This document shows, in pieces, positions 1 to 5,661 of a stretch of DNA of 5,661 nt. Source of the stretch: Enterobacteriaceae bacterium (GTDB taxonomy: Bacteria; Pseudomonadota; Gammaproteobacteria; Enterobacterales; Enterobacteriaceae); contig JALAGK010000266.1 of assembly GCA_022712475.1 (NCBI GenBank), positions 1 through 5,661 on the forward strand, written 5' to 3'. The translations under genes were made by a program, and so were the position numbers. Under the pieces are notes generated by a model. It was not told the DNA's origin. It saw only the letters and a program-made list of their open reading frames with translations, and made no database searches. The number at the start of each line of letters is the position of its first letter. The stretch's first letter is position 1.

Positions 1-1
1 C

Positions 2-130
2 AGTGAAAATGAGTTATTAATACTGAATTCAGCTTTAAATGAAATTTTTAACGGTATCTCTGTTCCTGAGTTTGAGACAAGAATAGGGGCCTCCGAGACT
101 GTAATTAAAATTGTGTATTTGCTGGACTGA
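2..130 (+). pseudogene. 3' part of unknown small protein gene, cut by the IS end
   Basis: A frame open from the left edge reads 42 residues with protein-like composition, beginning SENELLILNSALNEIFNG and continuing with VPEFETRIGASE. It ends at a TGA (128-130) that lies inside the neighbouring insertion sequence, so the last two or three codons are IS DNA and the native C-terminus is missing. The 122 bases outside the IS are clearly AT-rich compared with everything to the right, which fits horizontally acquired DNA. The pattern of acidic and leucine residues followed by 'PEFETRIG' reminds me of small helical proteins of unknown function in enterobacterial accessory regions, but I cannot name a family. 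The start codon is outside the window. Confidence is limited because no start, ribosome site or known domain is visible. Confidence 0.45.
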
Positions 131-147
131 CCCCACAACAGTAGACA
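123..147 (-). repeat. IS3-type terminal inverted repeat (orfB side)
   Basis: Read inward from the flank this 25-base end starts TGGACTGACCCC and ends AGTAGACA. The spacing of the ACCC block, the CAA-AGT block and the GACA block agrees with the IS3 terminus as I remember it (TGATCTTACCC...GTGGACA). It starts with the family's terminal TG and lies 10 bases beyond the orfB stop, the normal place. The partner repeat at the far end (about 949-973) is only weakly similar. Confidence 0.55.
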
Positions 148-157
148 AATTCTGACC

Positions 158-832
158 TCACGACGAGGCCTGTTCGAAGGCCTCCGGACCGACGCCACCG
201 AGATGGCTGTGACGCCGGGCCCGGTTGTAGAACACTTCAATGTAATCGAAGATATCCGCCCGGACCAGATCCCGGGTTTTGTATATTGTCTTCCTGATGC
301 GTTCTTTTTTCAGTGAACTGAAGAACGATTCGGCCACCGCATTATCCCAGCAGTTGCCACGCCGGCTCATGCTCGGCGCCAGGTTATTGGCCCGGCAGAA
401 CCGTTGCCAGTCATCGCTGCCGTACTGACTGCCCTGGTCTGAGTGCACGATGACCTCGCCATCCGGTTTACGCCGCCAGACCGCCATCATCAGCGCATCC
501 AGTGCCAGTTCGCGAGAGAGAGTGGGCTTCATCGACCAGCCCACCACGTTACGGGCGAAGAGATCAATAACCACCGCCAGATACGGCCAGCCCTGCCGGG
601 TGCGGATATAAGTAATATCGGTGACCCAGACCTGATTGGCCCGGACAACGGTAAACTGCCGCTGCACACGATTAGGCGCAACCACTGAAGGTCTGCCAGC
701 GATACGACGTGGCGCTTTATAGCCGGGCACGGCTTTAATCCGGTTCAGTTGCATAATACGGCCCACCCGGTTTTTACCGCAGGTTTCCCCGATGTCGTTC
801 AGGTCGCCATGAACCCGGCGGTAACCGTATAC
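158..832 (-). pseudogene. IS3-family transposase OrfB, N-terminally truncated
   Basis: This is the catalytic part of a DDE transposase that would normally be made as an OrfAB fusion by programmed frameshifting. Counting from the GTG at 766, the rve integrase core shows D50 (in WVTDITYI), D110 (in VHSDQGSQY) and E146 (in DNAVAESFF), with 35 residues between the last two: the DD(35)E signature of IS3 elements. The C-terminus, with its FYNRARRHSHLGG motif, is complete. The coding frame continues upstream of the GTG to about 832 (YGYRRVHGDLN), so the GTG is only the first usable start and not the real one. About 60 N-terminal residues of a normal 280-290-residue OrfB are missing, and an in-frame TGA lies just upstream. 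The catalytic triad is intact, but no frameshift site or OrfA remains to produce a normal transposase. Confidence 0.9.
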
Positions 833-893
833 CGGTTTCGGCCTGTTTCAGGGTAAATGCTATCTGTTCTTCGGTATAACGGGTCTTTTTCAT
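774..893 (-). pseudogene. IS3-family OrfA remnant (first ~20 codons)
   Basis: An ATG at 893 starts MKKTRYTEEQIAFTLKQAET, the standard opening of the helix-turn-helix OrfA protein of IS3-family elements. After about residue 21 (near 831-836) the DNA switches directly into orfB sequence in another frame. The OrfA frame then reads unrelated residues to a TAA at 774-776, giving a 39-residue product. The DNA-binding helix-turn-helix, the leucine zipper and the frameshift window of a normal ~90-100-residue OrfA are all gone. This internal deletion inactivates the element by itself. It could still be moved in trans by an intact relative if both ends are functional. Confidence 0.65.
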
Positions 894-995
894 GGCAGGC
901 TGGCCTCTTTGTTCGATAAAAGAAAGACCGGAACTCTCAAAAAGTGCGTGGAACTAAAACGGGTGTGCTTACATAACCAATTACATAGACGGTAA

Positions 996-1067
996 AAATC
1001 CATTCTGCGTCGGCTTGCCTGGCTGGATAAGCCGCAGCGCTACGCCATGCTTAATAACCCATTTGTA
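996..1067 (-). pseudogene. Fragment of a second IS3-family OrfB transposase
   Basis: A minus-strand frame reads YKWVIKHGVALRLIQPGK followed by PTQNGF. 'HGV.L..IQPGKPTQN.F' is the well-known block in IS3-family OrfB proteins of the IS2/IS407/IS51 type, in the second half of the integrase core just before the catalytic glutamate, where IES usually follows. Here the match stops at NGF (position 996). It then runs into LPSM and a stop, so the catalytic Glu and the C-terminus are missing. Upstream similarity fades beyond about 1067-1085. The block differs from the equivalent region of the element at 123-973, which reads PSMSRRGNCWDNAVAES, so this is debris from another IS and not a displaced part of the first one. 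The fragment is only 24 residues, so identity beyond the family is not possible. Confidence 0.6.
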
Positions 1068-1159
1068 AGCCCCCGCAAAATAATTTTGCCTGTTAGCTGC
1101 CTGCCAACCCGGTGACGCCCCTTTTACCGCCCTGCTGCCATAAACGAGACAGAACCCGG

Positions 1160-1930
1160 TCAGGAAACTTTCTTTTTGAAGACGATATATGCCGGTCCGG
1201 TAGTAATAACAATTGTCAACAACAGCGGCCAGATATGAGGCCAGATGGGAGTGAAACCAGCATCTTTCAGATAGAGCGCTTTAGCGATGCTGGTAAAGTG
1301 CCTGACCGGATTAATCCAGGTTAGCTTCTGTAGCCATACCGGCATATTTTCCACCGGAGAAACATACCCTGAAAGCAGGATCGCGGGCATGAGAAAAATG
1401 AATATGCCAATAAAAGCCTGCTGCTGGGTCATGCAAAATGCCGAGATAAGCAAACCAGTGCCGACCAGAGAAATACCATATATCAAAATGGTGAAATAGA
1501 ACAGCCAGAGAGAGCCGACAAAAGCAATCTGATAGCCAAAAATGCCAATAACCAGCACCAGCGTTGCCTGAAAAACAGCAATGCACAGCGCCGGAATTGC
1601 CTTACCGATAAAAATATCCCCGGTGGTCAGCGGCGAAACTAATAATTGTTCCAGATTTCCGTATTCACGTTCGCTGGTAATGGACAACGCCGTGATGGTC
1701 AACACGGCAATAGTGGCAACCATCGCTATCAATGAGGGAATGACAAACCATTTGTAATCCAACTGCGGGTTATACCAATTGCAGATGATTAACTGACTGT
1801 TGTGGCTACGCGCCTGCTGCCCCAGAAATGTCTGCTGATAGTCTTGAGCAATTTGCTGAATATAGCCGGCCGCGATTTGAGCGCTGTTCGAGTTGCGCCC
1901 ATCCAGGATGATTTGCAAAGACGCGGTTTT
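1160..1930 (-). pseudogene. YbhR-like ABC-2 permease, 5' truncated
   Basis: The retained 256 residues match the C-terminal two thirds of E. coli YbhR, the inner-membrane permease of the YbhFSR multidrug/cation ABC exporter. I recognise [62 protein letters not shown] and the basic end FKKKVS. Five hydrophobic segments follow, at roughly retained residues 62-86, 108-133, 139-165, 175-197 and 234-251. The first helix and most of the periplasmic domain, about 110 residues by comparison with the 368-residue YbhR, are missing. Upstream of position ~1930 the frame stays open to 2191, but that stretch is antisense to the phosphopantetheinyl transferase gene and has no permease character, so it is not the true N-terminus. 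No start or ribosome site is left. Similarity to E. coli YbhR looks like about two thirds by eye, so it may be a paralogue. The partner ATPase and second permease genes are not in the window. Confidence 0.85.
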
Positions 1931-1932
1931 GC

Positions 1933-2592
1933 GTGGCGGATTTTTGTGATAATGACTTTTTACACTGCGGTATCCCCTTGACTGAGAGGCTGTCGGCGGC
2001 AGGAAGACGTCGGCGTGCCGAATATCTGGCCGGGCGCTACGCTGCCCAGCTGTTGTTGCAGAAGGTGGGGTATGCGGGATTCGTTTTACACAGAAATCGG
2101 GACAGAACGCCTCTGTGGCCTGCCGACATCTGCGGAACGATAAGCCACGCCAGAGATACCGCCCTGTGCGCGCTGCACCGCACCTTCTCACCGGACGGCG
2201 TGGGTATTGATGTCGAATATCTGATGACGTCCCGCCGCGCAGCCGCGGTGCAAAACGCCATCCTGACGAGCCAGGAAGCAGCAGTGTTGGCCTGCCTGCC
2301 GCTGGAGCGGCGCGTGACGCTGGCTTTTTCTGCCAAAGAGAGCCTGTTTAAAGCAATTTATCCCCGGTTGTTGCGGCCGTTTGACTTTCACGCCAGCGAA
2401 ATCGTCTCCGTTGAGGCCTCTTCCCGCCTGCTTGTCATGCGCCTGTGCAGCCATCTGAGCGCAGCGTTCCCCAAAGGGCGCTGCTTCACTGCGCAATACC
2501 GTCAGGAAAGCGATAAAATCATCACGCTGGTGCATTCCAGCAATAGCGAAGTTGAATCGCCACGGATAATCCAGATACGTCCAGGCCGTTAA
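1933..2592 (+). CDS. EntD-like 4'-phosphopantetheinyl transferase, probably 5' truncated
   Basis: Enzymes of this kind move phosphopantetheine from coenzyme A onto the serine of carrier proteins in peptide, polyketide or siderophore synthases. Counting from the GTG at 1933 the family motifs are present in order: [13 protein letters not shown] (23-35), [13 protein letters not shown] (60-72), the Mg-binding GVGIDVEYL (89-97, D93 and E95) and [10 protein letters not shown] (132-141, K135, E136). Similarity to EntD of Salmonella/E. coli starts almost at residue 3 (DFCDNDFL against its SFHEHDLL). The usual first 20-25 residues are therefore missing, and a TGA lies in frame at 1909-1911. No Shine-Dalgarno sequence precedes the GTG. 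Both facts suggest the gene was cut at the junction with the permease remnant. The tail is about 20 residues longer than EntD. The catalytic core is intact, so activity cannot be excluded. No carrier-protein or synthase gene lies nearby, so the natural partner is unknown. Confidence 0.75.
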   Translation: MADFCDNDFLHCGIPLTERLSAAGRRRRAEYLAGRYAAQLLLQKVGYAGFVLHRNRDRTPLWPADICGTISHARDTALCALHRTFSPDGVGIDVEYLMTSRRAAAVQNAILTSQEAAVLACLPLERRVTLAFSAKESLFKAIYPRLLRPFDFHASEIVSVEASSRLLVMRLCSHLSAAFPKGRCFTAQYRQESDKIITLVHSSNSEVESPRIIQIRPGR

Positions 2593-2939
2593 TAATATGG
2601 TTTTCATATTCTGCCGGTGCCCTCCTCCCTTCTTTCAGCACCGCACTAAATCAAAAGCTCAGAGATGGAGCGCCAGAATAAGTTAATGCCAGAGCCTCTG
2701 CCTGATGCACTCATATCTACAAAACAGCCTCTACCAACGTCTGTGGGGAGCGCCTTACGGCACTCCCCACGCGTTTTAAGGCCACATTACTGCATACATT
2801 CCCACCTCTCCAGGACCTGGCGCAGTTTGTTACGGCGCGGGTTTATTCGCCCGAGTTAACCGAGCCGCCCCAGAGCGATAAGGCCAGGTGTCCCCGTATT
2901 GCCATCCTTAAATTCTGAGCCAGACTCACTCAATAAAAT
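2593..2939. other. Non-coding stretch between two convergent genes
   Basis: This is the space between the 3' ends of the phosphopantetheinyl transferase (plus) and the MFS transporter (minus). It contains a small AT-rich hairpin just after the transferase stop (AATATG/CATATT, 2594-2610, no T run) and the stronger terminator described separately. I see no tRNA, repeat array or convincing gene. Short open frames here (for example 2665-2859 and 2706-2918, plus strand) lack a start, a ribosome site or any recognisable motif. No clear terminator with a T run follows the MFS gene on the minus strand. Confidence 0.6.
2743..2777 (+). terminator. Intrinsic terminator downstream of the phosphopantetheinyl transferase
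   Basis: Two 12-base arms, GTGGGGAGCGCC (2743-2754) and GGCACTCCCCAC (2759-2770), pair at 11 of 12 positions around the tetraloop TTAC. They are followed by GCGTTTT. The stem is very stable. The T run is short but lies on the plus-strand side only, so it would stop transcripts coming from the transferase gene 150 bases upstream. Read on the minus strand the same stem has no T run after it, so it is probably a poor terminator for the MFS gene. Confidence 0.65.
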
Positions 2940-4361
2940 TTATGATGCTGTCGCTTCCTGCATTTTCTTCTGAGCGGGAATAATGAACAGAATTGACATC
3001 AGGGCTGCCACGCCAAAACCCACGTTCAGCCACAGACCGGCGGCGCCCGCCTGGTGGATATCGTCAAACGCAGAGTACACGGCCAGAGACAGTGCCACGC
3101 CGATAGCGCCGCCGAGCGAGCTGGCGAGCTTATAGATGCCCGCAGCGACGGCCGCTTTCTCCTGCGGTGCGGCTGAAACCGCGGTGAAGGTTGATGGCGT
3201 GGCATAAATACCCAGGCCAAGACCAAACATGGCATAGCCAACCATCACCAGGATTTTATAGGTCATGAGACTCTCAATGCTGGTCATCGACATCAGCACC
3301 ACGCCCATAAAGGTGATGATAGTGCCAATCACCATCGGCAGTCGGCCGCCAAATATAAACAGGATTTTCTGACCAACCGGCAGCAGCGCCAGTACCGAGA
3401 TGGCGTAAGTGATCGTCATGGTGGCAACATCGCCGGTGCTCAAACCACGGCCCTGCAACATGTACATGTTGACTATCACCATCGCGCCTGCAATAGCGTT
3501 CAGCAGGAAGTTGGACAGCGTAGCACCAAAATAGCCGCGGGATTTAAACAAAGAGAAGTCAACCAACTGGGAGACGTTTTTGCCCGGCGCACTCTTTTCA
3601 ACAAAATAGAACGCAACCAGACCCACAATCGCCGCGCCCATCGTGCCGATGAATTTTACGTCGGTATAGCCCCAGCTTCTGCCTTTAGACACAGCCAGTA
3701 CCAGGCAAATCAGCGCGGCGATGAAAATAGCGGCGCCGAGCGTATCAAATTTCTTATCATTCATCTGTGCTTTCGATTCTGGCGTACCCAGCATTAATAC
3801 CAGGCCAAGAATAGCCACGCCTGCGCTTATCCAGAATATCGCTTTCCAGCCCAGAGAAGGCTCAATTAAGCCTACCAGGATTGCGCAAAAACCCGAGCCG
3901 CCCCAGGAGCCAACGGACCACCAGGTTAATGCCGTGGCCTGCTTTTTACCTTCAAACCAGGTTTTCATCAGCGCAATAGTGGATGGCATGATGCAGGCCG
4001 CAGAAATCCCCTGCAGACCACGGCCAATAATCAGAATTTCGACGTTTGGTGAAAGCGCCACAACCGCAGAGCCGATAACGCTTAAAATAACCCCGATAAT
4101 GGCGAAACGCATTCTACCGAAGCGGTCTGCCAGGCCACCGGCGGCAACAATACAGGCCGCAGAGAACAGCGGAGTAATAGAGGCGGCAAAATTTAATAAG
4201 TCCATTTGGGCTGGCTTATTAAGAATGCCAAAGTCCTCGGCAATAATGGGAATCAGTGCCGCCTGCATGGATTGTGCAAACATCCAGAACGTCAATACCA
4301 GCAATACAATGCCCAGAATAAGACGCCCGTTTCCTTGATAAGTGGTTTTTTCTGAACTCAT
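2940..4361 (-). CDS. MFS transporter, DHA2 (14-helix) type
   Basis: This 473-residue inner-membrane protein has about 14 hydrophobic segments (roughly residues 13-38, 58-78, 87-104, 108-130, 143-165, 173-192, 206-225, 236-255, 278-302, 312-334, 340-360, 368-388, 403-430 and 441-462), the layout and length of the DHA2 family. Motif A is clear at 75-85 (GGLADRFGRMR) and motif B at 113-122 (GRGLQGISAA, with the helix-4 arginine). The helix-5 antiporter motif C, usually ending GPxxGG, is degenerate here: CAILVG at 159-164. This argues against assuming drug/proton antiport. The ATG at 4361 has an ideal ribosome site. The gene follows an M20 amidohydrolase on the same strand, so uptake of the hydrolase substrate, or export of a product, is a reasonable inference. 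The substrate is not known from sequence. The gene appears intact. Confidence 0.85.
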   Translation of the reverse strand: MSSEKTTYQGNGRLILGIVLLVLTFWMFAQSMQAALIPIIAEDFGILNKPAQMDLLNFAASITPLFSAACIVAAGGLADRFGRMRFAIIGVILSVIGSAVVALSPNVEILIIGRGLQGISAACIMPSTIALMKTWFEGKKQATALTWWSVGSWGGSGFCAILVGLIEPSLGWKAIFWISAGVAILGLVLMLGTPESKAQMNDKKFDTLGAAIFIAALICLVLAVSKGRSWGYTDVKFIGTMGAAIVGLVAFYFVEKSAPGKNVSQLVDFSLFKSRGYFGATLSNFLLNAIAGAMVIVNMYMLQGRGLSTGDVATMTITYAISVLALLPVGQKILFIFGGRLPMVIGTIITFMGVVLMSMTSIESLMTYKILVMVGYAMFGLGLGIYATPSTFTAVSAAPQEKAAVAAGIYKLASSLGGAIGVALSLAVYSAFDDIHQAGAAGLWLNVGFGVAALMSILFIIPAQKKMQEATAS

Positions 4362-4367
4362 GGTGAT

Positions 4368-4373
4368 CTCCTT
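4368..4373 (-). promoter_or_regulatory. Ribosome binding site of the MFS gene
   Basis: AAGGAG on the minus strand, six bases before the ATG at 4361. It is close to the ideal sequence and spacing and fixes this start in preference to any downstream ATG. Confidence 0.85.
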
Positions 4374-4450
4374 TGCCCGCTATCATCAAAATAACCAGGC
4401 ATAACAACGTGAGTAACCCAGACACAGTGCAGGTGTTGTAGAAAAATAAA

Positions 4451-4470
4451 ATTATAATTACCGGTGGTTA
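4451..4470 (-). promoter_or_regulatory. Possible promoter -10 and overlapping palindrome ahead of the MFS gene
   Basis: A perfect TATAAT occurs on the minus strand at 4456-4451, in the AT-rich gap between hydrolase and transporter. It would start transcription about 80 bases before the MFS ATG. I see no good -35 box at the right spacing. The -10 overlaps an imperfect 16-base palindrome, TAATTACCGGTGGTTA (4455-4470, two mismatched pairs), which could be an operator. The TATAAT lies in a self-complementary ATTATAAT, so it reads equally on the plus strand, which weakens the call. Confidence 0.25.
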
Positions 4471-4486
4471 CGTGTTTTTTTTATTG

Positions 4487-4508
4487 CGTAATAGCGCGCT
4501 CCATTACG
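4487..4508 (-). repeat. Inverted repeat just after the hydrolase stop codon
   Basis: CGTAAT and ATTACG flank a 10-base centre that contains the palindrome AGCGCGCT (4493-4500). It begins two bases after the stop codon of the hydrolase gene. On the minus strand it is followed by an A run, not a T run (the T8 is on the plus strand at 4475-4482), so it is not a standard intrinsic terminator for the hydrolase. A role in mRNA 3'-end stability or as a protein site is only a guess. Confidence 0.35.
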
Positions 4509-4509
4509 G

Positions 4510-5661
4510 TTATTTAAGAAAACGTTCAGCCAGCGTTGCCCAAAACGTTACCGAGGGTTTAATAATTTCATCATTAAAGTCATAACCCGGGTTATGCACG
4601 GAACAGCCGTCACCGGAACCCACAAAGAAATAGGCACCTTTCGGGTTGGCTTCCAGCATAAAGGCGAAATCTTCACTGGCCATCATCGGACTCGCATCAG
4701 GAACAATCAGCGACTCATCAAACAGTTCACGGGCAACGCCAATGGCAAAGTCGGTCATTTCACCGTCGTTAATGAGCGCCGGGCTACCGTGGATGTGGTG
4801 AACCTCTGCTTTTGCACCAAAACTATCGGCCTGGCTTATGGCAATTTCACTGATGCGCTGCAACACTTTGGCCCGCACTTCCGGGTCCAGCGTACGGACA
4901 CTTAACTTAAGCGTGGCGCTGTTATTAATGATGTTGGCAACGCTGCCGGACTGAATGCAACCCACGGTAACCACAGCGGGCTGGAATGGCGTGATATTAC
5001 GAGAAACGATAGTTTGCAGCGCGGTGACGATGTAGCAGGCCACCACGGCTGAATCGATAGTCTTTTCCGGTATCGCGCCGTGCCCACCCACGCCGGTGAT
5101 ATCAATTTGCAGCGTGTCTGAAGACGAAAGCATCGCCCCTTTGCGGAAGTTAAAGCTACCCAGCTTCAGGCCCGGCATATTGTGCAGCGCGAAAATGGCA
5201 TCACAGGGATAGCGGCGGAATACGCCATCATCCAGCATAACCTTGCCACCGCACAGCAGCTCTTCCGCAGGCTGGAATATCACGTGTAGCGTGCCGTTAA
5301 ACCGGCGCGTCTTCGCCAGCCATTCAGCGGCAAACAGCAACATTGCCGTGTGGCCGTCATGACCACAGCCGTGGAATTTGCCTTCGCTGGCACTTGCCCA
5401 GGCTTTACCTGAATTTTCCTGCATTGGCAGTGCGTCCATATCCGCACGCAGCCCCAGAACACGTTTACCATCACCAACTTTCAGCGTGCCGACCACGCCG
5501 GTTTTCGCCATGCCGCGGTCGACCTCGTATCCCCAGCTTTCCAGCAGATTGGCCACAATATCGCTGGTGCGGGCTTCTTCAAATCCCACTTCCGGGTGCT
5601 GGTGGAGATCGCGGCGCAAGCTAATGTACTGAGAAAGGTTGCTGTCAATAAACTCCTGTAA
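4510..5661 (-). CDS. M20D metallo-amidohydrolase (hippurate / N-acyl-amino-acid hydrolase type), 5' end beyond window
   Basis: This cytosolic zinc/manganese amidohydrolase cleaves the amide bond of N-acylated amino acids; HipO hippurate hydrolase and the plant IAA-amino-acid hydrolase ILL2 are relatives. Counting from the first codon at the edge (383 visible residues), I see RRDLHQHPEVGFEE (16-29), GLRADMDALPMQE (70-82), HGCGHDGHT (97-105), FQPAEE (129-134), ALHNMPG (158-164), GVGGHGAIPE (190-199, small dimerisation domain), ASEDFAFM (328-335) and VHNPGYDF (355-362). The five metal ligands expected from ILL2 (C99, H101, E134, H160, H356) are all present. The frame is open to the right edge, with LQEFIDSNLSQYIS before the RRDLHQHPE block. 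Families of this kind have 380-395 residues, so only a few codons are missing; the internal TTG at 5619 is not the start. The MFS gene follows after 148 bases. The acyl substrate is not determined. Confidence 0.88.
   Translation of the reverse strand, partial: LQEFIDSNLSQYISLRRDLHQHPEVGFEEARTSDIVANLLESWGYEVDRGMAKTGVVGTLKVGDGKRVLGLRADMDALPMQENSGKAWASASEGKFHGCGHDGHTAMLLFAAEWLAKTRRFNGTLHVIFQPAEELLCGGKVMLDDGVFRRYPCDAIFALHNMPGLKLGSFNFRKGAMLSSSDTLQIDITGVGGHGAIPEKTIDSAVVACYIVTALQTIVSRNITPFQPAVVTVGCIQSGSVANIINNSATLKLSVRTLDPEVRAKVLQRISEIAISQADSFGAKAEVHHIHGSPALINDGEMTDFAIGVARELFDESLIVPDASPMMASEDFAFMLEANPKGAYFFVGSGDGCSVHNPGYDFNDEIIKPSVTFWATLAERFLK

Larger units (their letters stand above)
123..973 (-). 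mobile_element. Internally deleted IS3-family insertion sequence
   Basis: The element is read on the minus strand. Its orfB-side end at 123 begins TGGACTGACCCC and continues to 147 with strong resemblance, from memory, to the terminal repeat of E. coli IS3. The orfA-side end is less sure. The best candidate is the TG at 973, reading TGTAAGCACACCC on the minus strand, 80 bases upstream of the orfA start, but it matches the other end only loosely. At about 851 bases the element is roughly 380 shorter than a usual 1.2-1.25 kb member, which agrees with the loss of most of orfA and the N-terminus of orfB. No 3-4 base target duplication flanks it (TGC on the left, TAA on the right), so adjacent DNA was probably rearranged after insertion or the right boundary is wrong. 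The exact named IS is not identified. Confidence 0.7.

Noticed and set aside
1010..1050. REP-like element (GGATAAGCCGCAGCGCTACGCC)
   Set aside because: It resembles REP vocabulary only loosely, has no paired arm, and the same bases encode the transposase block HGVALRLIQPG on the other strand, which explains them better.
1075..1089. Palindrome GCAAAATAATTTTGC as a terminator of the permease remnant
   Set aside because: AT-rich arms and no T run after it on the relevant strand; it could equally be IS debris.
1931..2191. N-terminal 87 residues of the long minus-strand frame 1160-2191 as the real start of the permease
   Set aside because: This stretch is antisense to the transferase, rich in R/C/S/P, has no membrane helix and no similarity to the YbhR N-terminus; the frame is open by chance.
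2188..2607. 139-residue minus-strand frame starting MKTILLTAW
   Set aside because: It lies almost wholly antisense to the transferase, whose motifs are convincing; the GGAGG upstream is too far from the ATG and no family is recognisable.
2706..2918. Plus-strand open frame ending ARVYSPELTEPPQSDKAR...
   Set aside because: No ATG/GTG/TTG start, no ribosome site, no recognised motif, and it overlaps a strong terminator stem; it could be a gene relic but I cannot support it.
3721..4338. 205-residue plus-strand frame inside the MFS gene
   Set aside because: It is the antisense shadow of a well-supported membrane protein gene and has no motif or ribosome site.
4455..4482. Intrinsic terminator on the plus strand (palindrome followed by T8)
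   Set aside because: The stem is only about 5 pairs including two G-U, and there is no plus-strand gene upstream for it to serve.
1..5661. CRISPR array, retron, tRNA gene, riboswitch or toxin-antitoxin pair
   Set aside because: No regularly spaced repeats, reverse transcriptase motif, cloverleaf, conserved aptamer or toxin-like small pair was seen on either strand.

Overview
The window looks like enterobacterial chromosome (Enterobacteriaceae; genus not resolved). The closest relatives I can recognise by eye are E. coli/Salmonella proteins: a YbhR-type ABC permease, an EntD-type phosphopantetheinyl transferase and an IS3-type transposase. The organism call is inference from protein similarity recalled from memory, not from a search.

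Left part (about 1-2600) is a scrap-heap of broken genes. It begins with the end of an AT-rich small gene cut by an insertion sequence. Next comes an IS3-family element (about 123-973) that has lost an internal piece joining orfA to orfB. A short fragment of a second, different IS3-family transposase follows (about 996-1067), then the C-terminal two thirds of a YbhR-like ABC-2 permease on the minus strand. This permease abuts, head to head at about 1930, an EntD-like 4'-phosphopantetheinyl transferase on the plus strand, which itself seems to lack its first 20 or so residues. One breakpoint therefore appears to have removed the 5' ends of two divergent genes.

Middle (2593-2939) is a 347-base non-coding stretch. 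It holds one good intrinsic terminator, oriented to end the transferase transcript, and little else I can support.

Right part (2940-5661) looks like ordinary intact backbone on the minus strand. An M20D-family metallo-amidohydrolase (hippurate/N-acyl-amino-acid hydrolase type, its first few codons beyond the right edge) is followed 148 bases downstream by a 14-helix MFS transporter of the DHA2 type with a strong ribosome binding site. Together they suggest a small uptake-and-cleavage unit for an N-acylated amino acid. The transporter lacks the usual 'GP' core of antiporter motif C, so import is at least as plausible as drug export.

I do not see a convincing new defence, toxin or biosynthetic system. 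The most informative features are the genome-decay junctions and the transporter/hydrolase pair.
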